Positions 7,940-16,256 of a stretch of 64,000 nucleotides of DNA are shown piece after piece. Numbering within the stretch: position 1 is the first letter of the stretch; the number at the start of each line of letters is the position of its first letter. Position numbers and translations under genes: made by a program. The stretch is from JBEVOS01 sp044226655 (GTDB lineage Bacteria; Pseudomonadota; Alphaproteobacteria; Caulobacterales; Aquidulcibacteraceae), in NCBI GenBank assembly GCA_044226655.1, contig JBGAGO010000002.1, positions 643,741 to 707,740 of the forward strand, written 5' to 3'. Under the pieces are notes generated by a model that was given only the letters and a program-made list of their open reading frames with translations, made no database searches and was not told where the DNA came from.

Positions 7940-9333
7940 CAGAATGTCCTTACATCGACGATGGCGCCGGCGATGGCGGCCGCCGCGGCCATGGCGGGGC
8001 TGGCCAAATGCGTGCGCACCAGCGGGCCCTGGCGGCCGACGAAATTGCGGTTCGATGTCGAGACGACGCGTGCGCCCGGCGGCGCCTGTTCACCATTGGC
8101 CGCCACGCACATGCTGCAGCCGGGCTCACGCCATTGAAAGCCGGCTTGCGCGAACACGTCCGCCAGCCCTTCACGCGCGGCTTCGAGGGCGACGGCGCGC
8201 GAGCCCGGCACGACCCAGGCCGTCACGCCTTCCGCCACGCGCCGTCCGCGCACGATCGCGGCGGCCTCGCGCAAATCAGACAAGCGCGAATTGGCGCATG
8301 AGCCGATGAACACCCAGTCGATCTTCGTGCCGGCGATCGGCGCGCCGGCGGCGAGGCCCATATAGGCCAGCGCCGCCTCCGCCGCGTCCCCATCCGCTGC
8401 GTCCTTTGGATTCGGCACAGAGGCGCTCACCGCAATGGATTGCTCCGGGCTCGTGCCCCAGGAGATCGTCGGCGCGACCTCGCCGACATCGAGAAAGAGC
8501 TCCTTGTCGAAGCGCGCGCCGTCATCGCTCGCGAGCGTGCGCCAATGCGCGATGGCGGCGTCGAACATGGCGCCTTGCGGCGCGAACGGGCGCCCTTCGA
8601 GATAGGCGAATGTGGTGTCGTCCGGCGCCACGATGCCCGAGCGCGCGCCCATCTCGACCGCCAGATTGCACAAAGTAAGCCGCGCCTCGATCGGCAGCGT
8701 ACGCACGCACGATCCGGCGAATTCGATGGCGTGGCCGACGCCGGCCTGCGCGCCAAAGCGCGCGATGAGATGCAGCACGACATCTTTCGCCGTCACGCCG
8801 ACGCCAAGCGCCCCCTCGAGCGTGACGCGCATGGTCTTGGGCCGCATGATGCGCAGGGTCTGCGTCGCCAGCGCCTGCGCGCTCTCCGAATTGCCGACGC
8901 CGAAGGCGAGCGCGCCGACGCCGCCATTGGTGCAGGTGTGGCTATCGCCGCAGATCAGCGTGAGGCCAGGCAAAGCGATCCCGAGCTCCGGCGCCATCAC
9001 GTGCACGATGCCATGGCCGCGCCGGCCAATGTCGAAGAAGCGCACGCCGCCTTCCGCGGCGAGCGATTGCAGCATCGCATGCAAGCGCCCGCCCAGTGGA
9101 AACGTATCGGCCGTGCGCGCAGGCGCACTCGAAACGGCGTGATCGGGCGCGGCGAAGGTGAGTTCGGGATTGGCGAGCGTGAGTCCGCGGCGCTTCACCT
9201 CCCCCAAGGCGGGCGGTCCCGACAGATCGTGCAGCAGGTGCCGGTCGATATGCAGCAGCGACCAGCCTTCACCGAGATCCTGCACCGCGTGCTGATCCCA
9301 GATCTTGTCGATGAGCGTGCGCGGCTCAGTCAC
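7939..9333 (-). CDS. Aconitase-superfamily large subunit, LeuC-like [4Fe-4S] hydratase
   Basis: About 464 residues. The iron-sulfur ligands are visible as GSCANSRLSDLREAA and EPGCSMCVAANGEQ, and the substrate motif as ICGDSHTCTNGGVGALAFG. The usual LeuC version of that last motif is HTSTHGA, so the active site differs. I place the start at the GTG at 9331-9333, which has AGG five bases upstream and overlaps the upstream lyase stop. The ATG at 9345 is the alternative. The enzyme class interconverts hydroxy-acid isomers through an unsaturated intermediate. Operon partners suggest a dimethylmaleate or methylaconitate-like hydratase, which is inference. Confidence 0.85.
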   Translation of the reverse strand: MTEPRTLIDKIWDQHAVQDLGEGWSLLHIDRHLLHDLSGPPALGEVKRRGLTLANPELTFAAPDHAVSSAPARTADTFPLGGRLHAMLQSLAAEGGVRFFDIGRRGHGIVHVMAPELGIALPGLTLICGDSHTCTNGGVGALAFGVGNSESAQALATQTLRIMRPKTMRVTLEGALGVGVTAKDVVLHLIARFGAQAGVGHAIEFAGSCVRTLPIEARLTLCNLAVEMGARSGIVAPDDTTFAYLEGRPFAPQGAMFDAAIAHWRTLASDDGARFDKELFLDVGEVAPTISWGTSPEQSIAVSASVPNPKDAADGDAAEAALAYMGLAAGAPIAGTKIDWVFIGSCANSRLSDLREAAAIVRGRRVAEGVTAWVVPGSRAVALEAAREGLADVFAQAGFQWREPGCSMCVAANGEQAPPGARVVSTSNRNFVGRQGPLVRTHLASPAMAAAAAIAGAIVDVRTF

Positions 9334-10192
9334 GCGCGGCCTCATAGGAACGGCGCAGCGCGTTCCATTCATCGGCGCCGACGCGCCGGAACGCATCCAT
9401 GACGCCGGCGCCGGGCGGGCCCTTCTTGGGCGCGCCGGTTTCGCGCAGATCGCGCAAGGTGCGGTCGATCAGGGGAATAATCTCTTTGAGCAGCACGCCC
9501 GGCAGGATCGCGATCTTGAAGCCCAGAGCGCGCGCCTGGTGGAGATCGACGTAGGGCGTGCGTCCGCCCGGCACGATGTTGAGCAGGCACGGCCCGCGCA
9601 CGCGCTGGGGCACTGCGGCGAGTTCTTCCATCGTCTCCGGCGCTTCGACGAAAGCGACATCGGCGCCCGCCTCCAAGGCCGCATTGGCGCGCGCGATTGC
9701 GTCCTCGAAGCCGCGCGTGGCGCGCGCATCGGTGCGGGCGATGATGACGAAATCCGGATTGCGCCGGGCCGCGACCGCCGCCTTGATCTTGGAGACGAAT
9801 TCGTCGGCCGGGATGACGTCCTTGCCTTCGAGATGGCCGCAACGTTTCGGCGAAATTTGATCTTCGATGTGCAACGCGGCGACGCCCGCCGCCTCATACT
9901 CGCGCACCGTGCGCGTGACATTGAGCTCGTTGCCGTAGCCCGTATCGGCGTCGGCGATCACCGGCGCCTCGACAGATCGCGCGATGATGCGCGCGGCGGC
10001 GGCCATCTCCGTCAAGGTGAGCAGGCCAAAATCGGGAAAGCCCGCGACCGCGGAGACGCCGGCGCCGGTCATATAGACCGCGGGAAAGCCCGCCTGCGCG
10101 GCGAGCCGCGCGGTCAAAGCATCGAAACAGCCCGGTGCGGCGATGACATCGTCCGAGGCCAGAAGGGTGCGAAGGGCGTGCGCTGTCGTCAT
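9326..10192 (-). CDS. Isocitrate lyase / PEP mutase family C-C lyase
   Basis: A 288-residue protein, the size of methylisocitrate lyase (PrpB) and 2,3-dimethylmalate lyase. The Mg-binding segment VIADADTGYGN (about residue 85) and the catalytic loop SPKRCGHLEGKDV (about 118) are intact. The KRCGH cysteine is diagnostic for true lyases in this superfamily, as opposed to PEP mutases. AAGGTGAC precedes the ATG. It is the first gene of the operon, so its leader carries the probable operator at 10220-10241. The predicted reaction is retro-aldol cleavage of a 2-hydroxy acid giving pyruvate or another 2-oxo acid. Confidence 0.88.
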   Translation of the reverse strand: MTTAHALRTLLASDDVIAAPGCFDALTARLAAQAGFPAVYMTGAGVSAVAGFPDFGLLTLTEMAAAARIIARSVEAPVIADADTGYGNELNVTRTVREYEAAGVAALHIEDQISPKRCGHLEGKDVIPADEFVSKIKAAVAARRNPDFVIIARTDARATRGFEDAIARANAALEAGADVAFVEAPETMEELAAVPQRVRGPCLLNIVPGGRTPYVDLHQARALGFKIAILPGVLLKEIIPLIDRTLRDLRETGAPKKGPPGAGVMDAFRRVGADEWNALRRSYEAARD

Positions 10193-10219
10193 GTCACCTT
10201 CGTAGATTTGATGCCACTT

Positions 10220-10241
10220 TATAGCAATAGATTTTCCTATA
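10220..10241. promoter_or_regulatory. 22-bp imperfect palindrome TATAG(N12)CTATA: candidate GntR operator
   Basis: Eight of the eleven base pairs across the dyad match (TATAGnAAnA / TnTTnCTATA). It sits 28 bases upstream of the lyase start in an AT-rich patch (10217-10260) that stands out from the GC-rich surroundings. This is a plausible site for the FCD-type GntR regulator encoded at the end of the same operon. It could also influence the divergent monooxygenase gene. Confidence 0.45.
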
Positions 10242-10405
10242 ATTTTGCCCTAAACTATCGCCAATTCCGGTTAAGCAGCTAATTTTCTTCGACAGATGGC
10301 GCACACAAGGCATCGAAGCGCCCGGAACCAGGCGCGGCGGCAAATCGCCCCTCTCGCCCGCCTCGAATATCGGGTATGGTGCGTTACACATCAGAGGTGA
10401 GGACG

Positions 10406-12223
10406 ATGGACCAGGCGGGAAGCGTGCATGCGCCGATCGATAAAGCGGCGCTGAAGGCGAAGTACCGGGCCGAGCGCGACAAGCGCCTGCGCGCGGACGG
10501 CAATGCGCAATATCTGGAGCTCAAGGGCCAGCTCGCGCACTACGCCGAAGATCCCTACACGCCGTTCCAAGAGCGCGCGCCGAAGACCGATCACGTGACG
10601 TTCGCCTTCATCGGCGGCGGCTTCGCCGGCCTCGTCACAGGCGCGCGGCTCGCCGAAGCCGGGGTGAAGGATGTCCGCATCATCGAGAAGGGCGGCGATT
10701 TCGGCGGCACCTGGTACTGGAACCGCTATCCCGGCGCGCAATGCGACACGGCCTCGATGATCTACATGCCGCTGCTCGAAGAAACCGGGCACATGCCGAC
10801 CGAGAAATACGCGCACGCGCCGGAAATTCTCGCGCAATGCCAGCGCATCGGCAAACAATTCGGGCTCTACGACAACGCGCTCTTCCACACCGAGGTGAAG
10901 GACCTGGAATGGGACGACGCCAACAAACGCTGGATCATCAGCACCAATCGCGGCGACCGCTTCACCGCGCAATATCTCGGCATGGGCACGGGGCCGCTGC
11001 ACGTGCCGAAACTGCCGGGCATTCCGGGCATTGAGAGCTTCAAGGGCCATTCCTTCCACACCAGCCGCTGGGATTATGCGTACACGGGCGGCGATACGAA
11101 TGGCGCGCCGCTGGAGAAGCTGAAGGACAAGCGCGTCGCCATCATCGGCACGGGCGCCACGTCGGTGCAGGCGGTTCCGCATCTCGCAACCGCGTGCAAG
11201 GAGCTCTACGTCTTCCAGCGCACGCCCTCTTCGGTCGACGTGCGCGCCAACAAGCCGATCGATCCGGCCTGGTTCGCTGAAATCGCCACGCCCGGCTGGC
11301 AAAAGCGCTGGCTGGAGAATTTCACCGAAAACCAGACCATGGGCTCAGGGACTGAGGACCTCGTCCAGGACGGCTGGACCGACCTGTCAAAGCGCATCCG
11401 GGCCAAGATGATGACATTGAAGCCCGAGCAGATGACGCCTGAGGGCATGCTCGCGGCCTATGAAGAATCCGATTTCGAGAAGATGGAAGAAATCCGCGCG
11501 CGCGTGAACACGATCGTCGAAGACGACGCGACCGCCGAGAAGCTCAAAGCCTGGTATGCGCAGCTCTGCAAGCGCCCCTGCTTCCATGACGAATATCTGC
11601 AGGCGTTCAACGAGCCGGCCGCGCATCTGATCGACACGGACGGCAAGGGCGTCGAGCGCATCACGGAAAAAGGCGTCGTCGTCGCCGGCAAGGAATATGA
11701 GGTCGATTGCATCATCTATGCGTCCGGCTTCGAGGTCGGCACTCCGTTCGAGCGCCGCGCGGGCTTCGATCCCAAGGGCCGCGGCGGCCAACACCTGTCG
11801 GATTATTGGGCCGACGGCATGCGCACCAAGCACGGCACGCATGTGCACGGCTTCCCGAATATGTTCATCGTGCAGCCCACGCAGGGCGCCAATCTCATCT
11901 CCAACGTGCCGCACAATCTTACCGAGAGCGGCAAAACCATCGCGATGATCGTTGCGCACGCTTTGGCCTCGAACGCGCAGGAGATCGAGGTCACGAAGGA
12001 GGCGGAAGATAAATGGCTTGAGCTGCTCGCCACCGGCCCCGGCCGCATGACGATGATCGGCTCAACCGAATGCACGCCCGGCTATTACAATAATGAAGGC
12101 CAGCCGGACGCCGTGAAGAACTTCCTCCTCGGCGCCGGCTATCCCTACGGCGCCACCGCCTATTTCAAATATCTCGAAGACTGGCGCGACAAGGGCGATT
12201 TCGACGGGCTGGCGTTTCGGTAG
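10406..12223 (+). CDS. Flavin-dependent Baeyer-Villiger-type monooxygenase
   Basis: A 605-residue protein starting at MDQAGSVHAPIDK. GAGGTGAGGACG immediately precedes that ATG, whereas the upstream in-frame start lacks this. Two dinucleotide folds are present: FIGGGFAGLVTGARLA (FAD, about residue 67) and VAIIGTGATSVQAV (NADPH, about 246). Between them lies the Baeyer-Villiger fingerprint FKGHSFHTSRWD (about 211), and GTWYWNRYPGAQCD is also typical. Such enzymes insert oxygen next to a ketone to form an ester or lactone. It is divergent from the acid-catabolic operon with 213 bases between starts, so lactone hydrolysis products could feed that operon; this link is inference. Confidence 0.9.
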   Translation: MDQAGSVHAPIDKAALKAKYRAERDKRLRADGNAQYLELKGQLAHYAEDPYTPFQERAPKTDHVTFAFIGGGFAGLVTGARLAEAGVKDVRIIEKGGDFGGTWYWNRYPGAQCDTASMIYMPLLEETGHMPTEKYAHAPEILAQCQRIGKQFGLYDNALFHTEVKDLEWDDANKRWIISTNRGDRFTAQYLGMGTGPLHVPKLPGIPGIESFKGHSFHTSRWDYAYTGGDTNGAPLEKLKDKRVAIIGTGATSVQAVPHLATACKELYVFQRTPSSVDVRANKPIDPAWFAEIATPGWQKRWLENFTENQTMGSGTEDLVQDGWTDLSKRIRAKMMTLKPEQMTPEGMLAAYEESDFEKMEEIRARVNTIVEDDATAEKLKAWYAQLCKRPCFHDEYLQAFNEPAAHLIDTDGKGVERITEKGVVVAGKEYEVDCIIYASGFEVGTPFERRAGFDPKGRGGQHLSDYWADGMRTKHGTHVHGFPNMFIVQPTQGANLISNVPHNLTESGKTIAMIVAHALASNAQEIEVTKEAEDKWLELLATGPGRMTMIGSTECTPGYYNNEGQPDAVKNFLLGAGYPYGATAYFKYLEDWRDKGDFDGLAFR

Positions 12224-12248
12224 AGCAGCGCCGTGCATCGGGCCTCGT

Positions 12249-12405
12249 CCCTCTCCCCTTGTGGGAGAGGGCGTGCAGGACGCGACAATGGCAACCGTAC
12301 GACATGGGTGAGGGGTGTCGGCGCACAGCTCTCGGGGCTTTGGGCGTTAACACCCCTCATCCGTCATCGCTGCGCGACGACACCTTCTCCCACAAGGGGA
12401 GAAGG
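12249..12405. repeat. Composite palindromic intergenic element, copy 1
   Basis: Two hairpins with core CTCCCCTTGTGGGAG (12249-12271) and its inverse (12383-12405) bracket inner inverted arms: GTGAGGGGTGT (12308-12318) and ACACCCCTCA (12350-12359). The nested inverted-repeat design matches the copy at 55872-56009. It lies between convergent genes and probably acts as a bidirectional terminator. Confidence 0.8.
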
Positions 12406-12413
12406 ACGCAGCT

Positions 12414-13193
12414 TCAATCGATCTGCCGCCATTCATAGCGCGCAGGGATGGCGCGGAAGGCGCCGTCCCATGCGCTGCGGATGTCGGCTTCGCTGACATT
12501 GTAGTCGTGGCCGTGCGAGACGAAGTAGACATCGAACGTCACGCCGCGCGCGGCCGGCCCGAACTGCGCTTCCACGAGCCGCGGCAGCCCTTCGCGGCCG
12601 TTGCGCGCATAGACGCTGAGCTCGTTCGAGTTCTGCCGCATGTCCGAGATCAAAATCATGCGCCGATTGGGCGTGCGGGCGTCGAAATCGTCGCGGCCCA
12701 GCCAGCGATGCACATATTCGACGATCGGGCTGGTCGGCGCCTGCGCGGGCGCGCCCAATTGGGCGACGACGCGGTCGGCGGCGCCGACGAATTTCTCATC
12801 GAAATCACGCTGCGTGTAGCGCCGGCCGCGATAGAGATCGCTCCAGAAGGTCGGCTGTCCCGGATTGCACACCGAGAACAGCGGATGGGTCGAGAGATTG
12901 GAATCGAGCGAGACGATCGAGAATTTCTCGTAGCGTCCGCCGCCGCGCTGCGCCGCTTCGATCAGCTCGCGCAGCGCATCGCCGACGGCCGGGTTCCAGC
13001 GATCCGTGCGATCCACGATGACGACCGTATGCGCCGCCAGCGGGCGATTGGTGGGGCACAACGTGGCCGGATCGGTTTCGGCCGGGCGGAACCACCACAC
13101 CGCGCCGCTGAGAGCGAGCAATAGGCCGACGACCAGAACTGTGCCGACCGCGTAGCGCCTGTTGGCCTGGGCGCGCGCCTTGCGCGTGCTCAT
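12414..13193 (-). CDS. Membrane-anchored VWA-like protein, unknown function
   Basis: A 259-residue protein with one transmembrane segment (about 17-35) and a long extracytoplasmic domain. VVIVDRTDRW (about residue 57) and RMILISDMRQNSNELSVYA (about 180-198) resemble the first and fourth strands of a von Willebrand A / Rossmann fold. The canonical DxSxS metal site is changed to DRTDRW. Its start overlaps the stop of the upstream gene (TGATG), so the two are coupled and probably act in one complex. I cannot assign a function. It is distinct from the chemotaxis operon further right. Confidence 0.65.
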   Translation of the reverse strand: MSTRKARAQANRRYAVGTVLVVGLLLALSGAVWWFRPAETDPATLCPTNRPLAAHTVVIVDRTDRWNPAVGDALRELIEAAQRGGGRYEKFSIVSLDSNLSTHPLFSVCNPGQPTFWSDLYRGRRYTQRDFDEKFVGAADRVVAQLGAPAQAPTSPIVEYVHRWLGRDDFDARTPNRRMILISDMRQNSNELSVYARNGREGLPRLVEAQFGPAARGVTFDVYFVSHGHDYNVSEADIRSAWDGAFRAIPARYEWRQID

Positions 13194-14644
13194 CAGAGGC
13201 CGCCCGTGCGCTGCAGACGCACGACCTCTCCATCGTCCTCCACGCCGCTGCGCGCGCCGCGCACGAAGGCTGCATCCACCGGCGCATCGACGAATTCGCC
13301 ATGCACGCGCTTGGACGCTGCATCGGCCACGCCCTTGAGGAACGGCGTCAGCTCGTCATCGTAGAAGGATTGGTATTCCGCCTCCAATTGCGCGCGCGCG
13401 CCGGCCAATTGGCTTTTGCACTGCGTGATGTTGGTGGTGGAGCGGGCGAGCGCATCTTCCAGCGCGTTGAGAATGCTCACGCTTGAGGGCGCGGCGGCGC
13501 CGGCGAACGGGTCCTGCCCGAAATAGCCCGGTTCGCGTACGCTGCGCTCGGCGCGGTTGGCGGCGCGATAGAGCCCGACGGCGTCGCGCCCCTCGCGCAC
13601 GATTTCGGCGGCGCCGGAATCCCACGCGGCTGCGTTGGTTTGCGTCTTGGCGAGCGCCTGGCGCAGCGCGCCAACGGTTTCCTGCACGCGCCCGAGCACG
13701 CCGGCCATCGCTTCGTCCGCGCCCTTCTTGGCTTCGTCCACATGGGCGGCGAGGCCGAGCGCGATCTCGCGCACGCGCTCGCGCGCTTCCTCCATGCGGC
13801 GATGGCGCGGGCCATAGCCCGGATAGGGATCGTCCCAGCGCGCGCCACGCATGATCGCGAACACGCCGATGATGAGCGCGATCACGAACAGCATGAGCGA
13901 TTCGAGCTGCTCGAACGGCTGGAACGGATGCGCGGCGATCGAGGAGAGAATGTTGTCGGGCGCGGGCGCATCGAGCGCCGCGTGCGAGAGCATGTAGCGA
14001 TAATGCGCGACGTAAAATGCGAACAGAACCAAGGTCGCGCAGCCGATCACGGTCGCCGGCAGCGCCCACACCAAATGCATGCGGCCATCGCCGCGATAGC
14101 TGAGATAGCGCCACGGCCCCGCCCCGATCAGCGTGCCGGTGAGCACGACCAGGACGGAGATCATCAGCGCCGTCGTCCAGCCCTGCACCAGGCCGCCTTG
14201 GCTCGCCTGCCCGATCACCCAGCCATTGGCCGCGACCTCGATCGTGAACAACAGCGCGAGCCAAAACACTTTGCGCCAGAAGATGTTGTCATAGGACGGC
14301 TCGGTCTCGGTCAGGCCGTGCTGGATGCGGAAGGCGCGATAGTCGCGAAAGGCGCGCGCGAAATCGGTGTGCGCCTCGTCGAGCTCGATCTGCACCGCGC
14401 TTTGCGCGCGCGATTTCTTGGCTCGGAATTGCGTGAGGATGGTTTGCGGCTCGCTCGCGAGCCCTTCGAGCTCTTGCGGCAAGCTGGTGAAATCATTGGC
14501 CGAACTGAGACCAAGGAGATCGCTGGAATGTTGCGACAACGCGCCTTCGACGCGGGCGACGATGTTGGCTTCGATCGGCGAAAGCTGAGCGGCTTCGGGC
14601 GGCGGAATATTGCTGCGCCCATCGCGCGCGCCCTGCGACGTCAA
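13193..14644 (-). CDS. Four-helix membrane protein with coiled-coil tail, unknown function
   Basis: A protein of about 483 residues with cytoplasmic N-terminal helices (1-120) and four hydrophobic segments (about 125-147, 155-175, 190-212 and 247-267). A long helical region follows (285-345), then a C-terminal helical domain. The start at TTG 14642-14644 has no ribosome-binding site. The same frame is open upstream to 14698 and includes an ATT at 14684-14686 preceded by GGAGG. Alternatively, loss of one G in the GGG at 14695-14697 would join an ATG in frame. Partner of the VWA-like protein downstream; function unknown. Confidence 0.65.
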   Translation of the reverse strand: MTSQGARDGRSNIPPPEAAQLSPIEANIVARVEGALSQHSSDLLGLSSANDFTSLPQELEGLASEPQTILTQFRAKKSRAQSAVQIELDEAHTDFARAFRDYRAFRIQHGLTETEPSYDNIFWRKVFWLALLFTIEVAANGWVIGQASQGGLVQGWTTALMISVLVVLTGTLIGAGPWRYLSYRGDGRMHLVWALPATVIGCATLVLFAFYVAHYRYMLSHAALDAPAPDNILSSIAAHPFQPFEQLESLMLFVIALIIGVFAIMRGARWDDPYPGYGPRHRRMEEARERVREIALGLAAHVDEAKKGADEAMAGVLGRVQETVGALRQALAKTQTNAAAWDSGAAEIVREGRDAVGLYRAANRAERSVREPGYFGQDPFAGAAAPSSVSILNALEDALARSTTNITQCKSQLAGARAQLEAEYQSFYDDELTPFLKGVADAASKRVHGEFVDAPVDAAFVRGARSGVEDDGEVVRLQRTGGL

Positions 14645-14789
14645 TTGCAGATCGGAATCGAGCTGAGCAGCGGACAGAATCGGAATGGAGCCCTCCCATG
14701 ATCAAGGAACAGCGGACTGGCTCCATCCACGCGTTCTAACGCCCCTCTTAGAGGGAGTTCCGGACAAAGTTGAGCAGAAAATGTAGCGA

Positions 14790-15368
14790 TTAGGTGGCGA
14801 TCGAGACTTTGATCTCGAGCGCGCTCATGGCGGTGGCGCGCATGCGCGCGCGTTCGGCGGCGAGATTTTCGCCTTCCAACAAGGCGACATCGACGCTGCG
14901 CCGCTCCGGCCCGCCATAGAGCGGGTCCGCCCTGCGGCGCCGGTCCGGACCGAAATAATCGGTAATGTCCACGAAGCGCCGCGGGCTTGTCACCGCATGC
15001 GCGACGTGGCGCAGAAAATCGGCGCCGCTGAACGGAAAGCGCAGGAACGAGGTCGCGCCCGCTTCGAGCGCCAGCGCCAGGCGCCATTTCGCGGCCGGCG
15101 ACATCACGATGATCGGCACGAACGGATCGGGCGAGGTGTCCTTGTGGCGCACGCTGCGTATCATGTCAGCGAATCCGTCGCCGGCGCTGGTCCAATTGAT
15201 GATGACGATGTCGCGCCCGAGGATCAGGTCCTTCTGCAGCTCGGCAATGTTCTCGACCATGGTGTAGCGGCGCACGCCGACGCCGCGGAGAATGGATTTC
15301 TGCACGCTGGCCAGATGGCCCTCCCGATCGACGATGACGATCGAGAGCGCCTCCCAATGTATCCGCAT
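14790..15368 (-). CDS. Pseudo-receiver (degenerate CheY-like) protein of chemotaxis locus
   Basis: A 192-residue protein. Residues 8-125 align with a CheY receiver, but the phospho-acceptor is replaced. CheY at 15870-16256 has LVISDWNM with D58, while this protein has IVIINWTS with N58. The acidic pair is reduced to VDR, and the conserved lysine of IIKPF becomes LRFPF. It therefore cannot be phosphorylated in the usual way and may act as a scaffold or as a CheA/CheZ/CheY decoy. The tail contains FGPDRRRRADPLYGGPERR, an arginine-rich motif found after receivers in alphaproteobacteria. It is last in the cheY-cheZ run, 7 bases after cheZ. Confidence 0.8.
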   Translation of the reverse strand: MRIHWEALSIVIVDREGHLASVQKSILRGVGVRRYTMVENIAELQKDLILGRDIVIINWTSAGDGFADMIRSVRHKDTSPDPFVPIIVMSPAAKWRLALALEAGATSFLRFPFSGADFLRHVAHAVTSPRRFVDITDYFGPDRRRRADPLYGGPERRSVDVALLEGENLAAERARMRATAMSALEIKVSIAT

Positions 15369-15375
15369 CGGCGGC

Positions 15376-15870
15376 TCACATGTCGTCGGAGAAGAGCTTG
15401 TCGATCTCGTCCTGATCGACGCCCTCGCCCGGCATGGTGGGGCCGTTCAGCAGCAGCGCATCGCCTTCAAGCGCCTCCTCCGGCGCTTCCGGCTCACCAG
15501 ATTCGCCCAGCACCAGCGCAAGCCCGGCGAGTTTGTCCTCCAGCGTCATCAGCGTTTCGACGACCTTGGTGATGCGCTGGCCCGTCAAATCCTGAAACGA
15601 ACAAGCTTCGATCACCGACAGACAGCGCGTCTGCACATTGGCGCGATAATCTTCCGGCGTGAGCGCATCATCGAGCGCGAGAATCTCATCGACCGCCGCC
15701 ATGATCTGGTTGGCCGCCGATTCCGTGGTCTCCATGATCATGCCGATCTGATTCATGGCGTTGGGCAGGCGCCGGAATTTCATCTCGTTGGGGCGCAGCT
15801 CCGCGATCGCCTTGCGTGCCGCCAGCACATAGCGCAGCAGCGCCGCCCGCTCTTCAGCCTGCGCGCTCAT
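15376..15870 (-). CDS. cheZ: CheZ-type CheY-P phosphatase
   Basis: A 164-residue protein starting at MSAQAEERAALLRYVL. The active-site helix reads CSFQDLTGQRITKVVETL, matching the CheZ FQDLTGQ signature that supplies the catalytic Asp and Gln. The C-terminus DQDEIDKLFSDDM is a CheY-binding tail like that of E. coli CheZ, joined by a flexible acidic linker. Its ATG overlaps the cheY stop (TGATG). It dephosphorylates CheY-P to end motor signalling. It is shorter than gamma-proteobacterial CheZ (about 214 residues). Confidence 0.88.
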   Translation of the reverse strand: MSAQAEERAALLRYVLAARKAIAELRPNEMKFRRLPNAMNQIGMIMETTESAANQIMAAVDEILALDDALTPEDYRANVQTRCLSVIEACSFQDLTGQRITKVVETLMTLEDKLAGLALVLGESGEPEAPEEALEGDALLLNGPTMPGEGVDQDEIDKLFSDDM

Positions 15871-16256
15871 CAGAAATCTCCAAGAACGGCGGCGATCTTC
15901 TGCTTCAGCACCGCCTGCGTGAACGGCTTGATGATGTAGTTGTTGACGCCTGCCTGGCGCGCGGCGACGACGTTTTCCGTGCGCGCTTCGGCCGTCACCA
16001 TGATGAAGGGCAGCTTCGCCGTCGGCGGATTGGCGCGCACTTTCTTCAGCAGGTCGAGCCCCGTGACCGGCTGCATGTTCCAATCGGAAATCACCAGCCC
16101 ATAGGCTTTGCTCGAAATCATCTCGAACGCCGAGCGCCCATCGGTGGCTTCATCGATGTTTCGGAAGCCCAATTGCTCGAGCAGTCCGCGCACGATGCGC
16201 AGCATCGTCTTGTAATCGTCCACGATGAGGATCGAGAGGTCCTTGCCCACGGCCAT
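15870..16256 (-). CDS. cheY: Chemotaxis response regulator CheY
   Basis: A 128-residue single receiver domain. The acidic pair D13-D14 (LIVDDYK), phospho-acceptor D58 (SDWNMQP), switch Thr (MVTAEA) and Lys (IIKPFT) are all in place. It is first in the minus-strand cheY-cheZ-pseudo-receiver run and divergent from cheA, with a 145-base shared promoter region holding the dyad CTCAA-C-TTGAG (16274-16284). It is the most likely motor-binding CheY of this cluster, although no flagellar genes are in the window. Confidence 0.9.
   Translation of the reverse strand: MAVGKDLSILIVDDYKTMLRIVRGLLEQLGFRNIDEATDGRSAFEMISSKAYGLVISDWNMQPVTGLDLLKKVRANPPTAKLPFIMVTAEARTENVVAARQAGVNNYIIKPFTQAVLKQKIAAVLGDF

Noticed and set aside
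12160..12360. Short minus-strand open frames across 12160-12360
   Set aside because: They are translations of the palindromic element and of the end of the monooxygenase gene.
14493..14726. ATG at 14697-14699 as the start of the four-helix membrane protein
   Set aside because: It is one base out of frame with the long conserved frame in the sequence as given; it is kept only as a possible sign of an indel in the GGG run.
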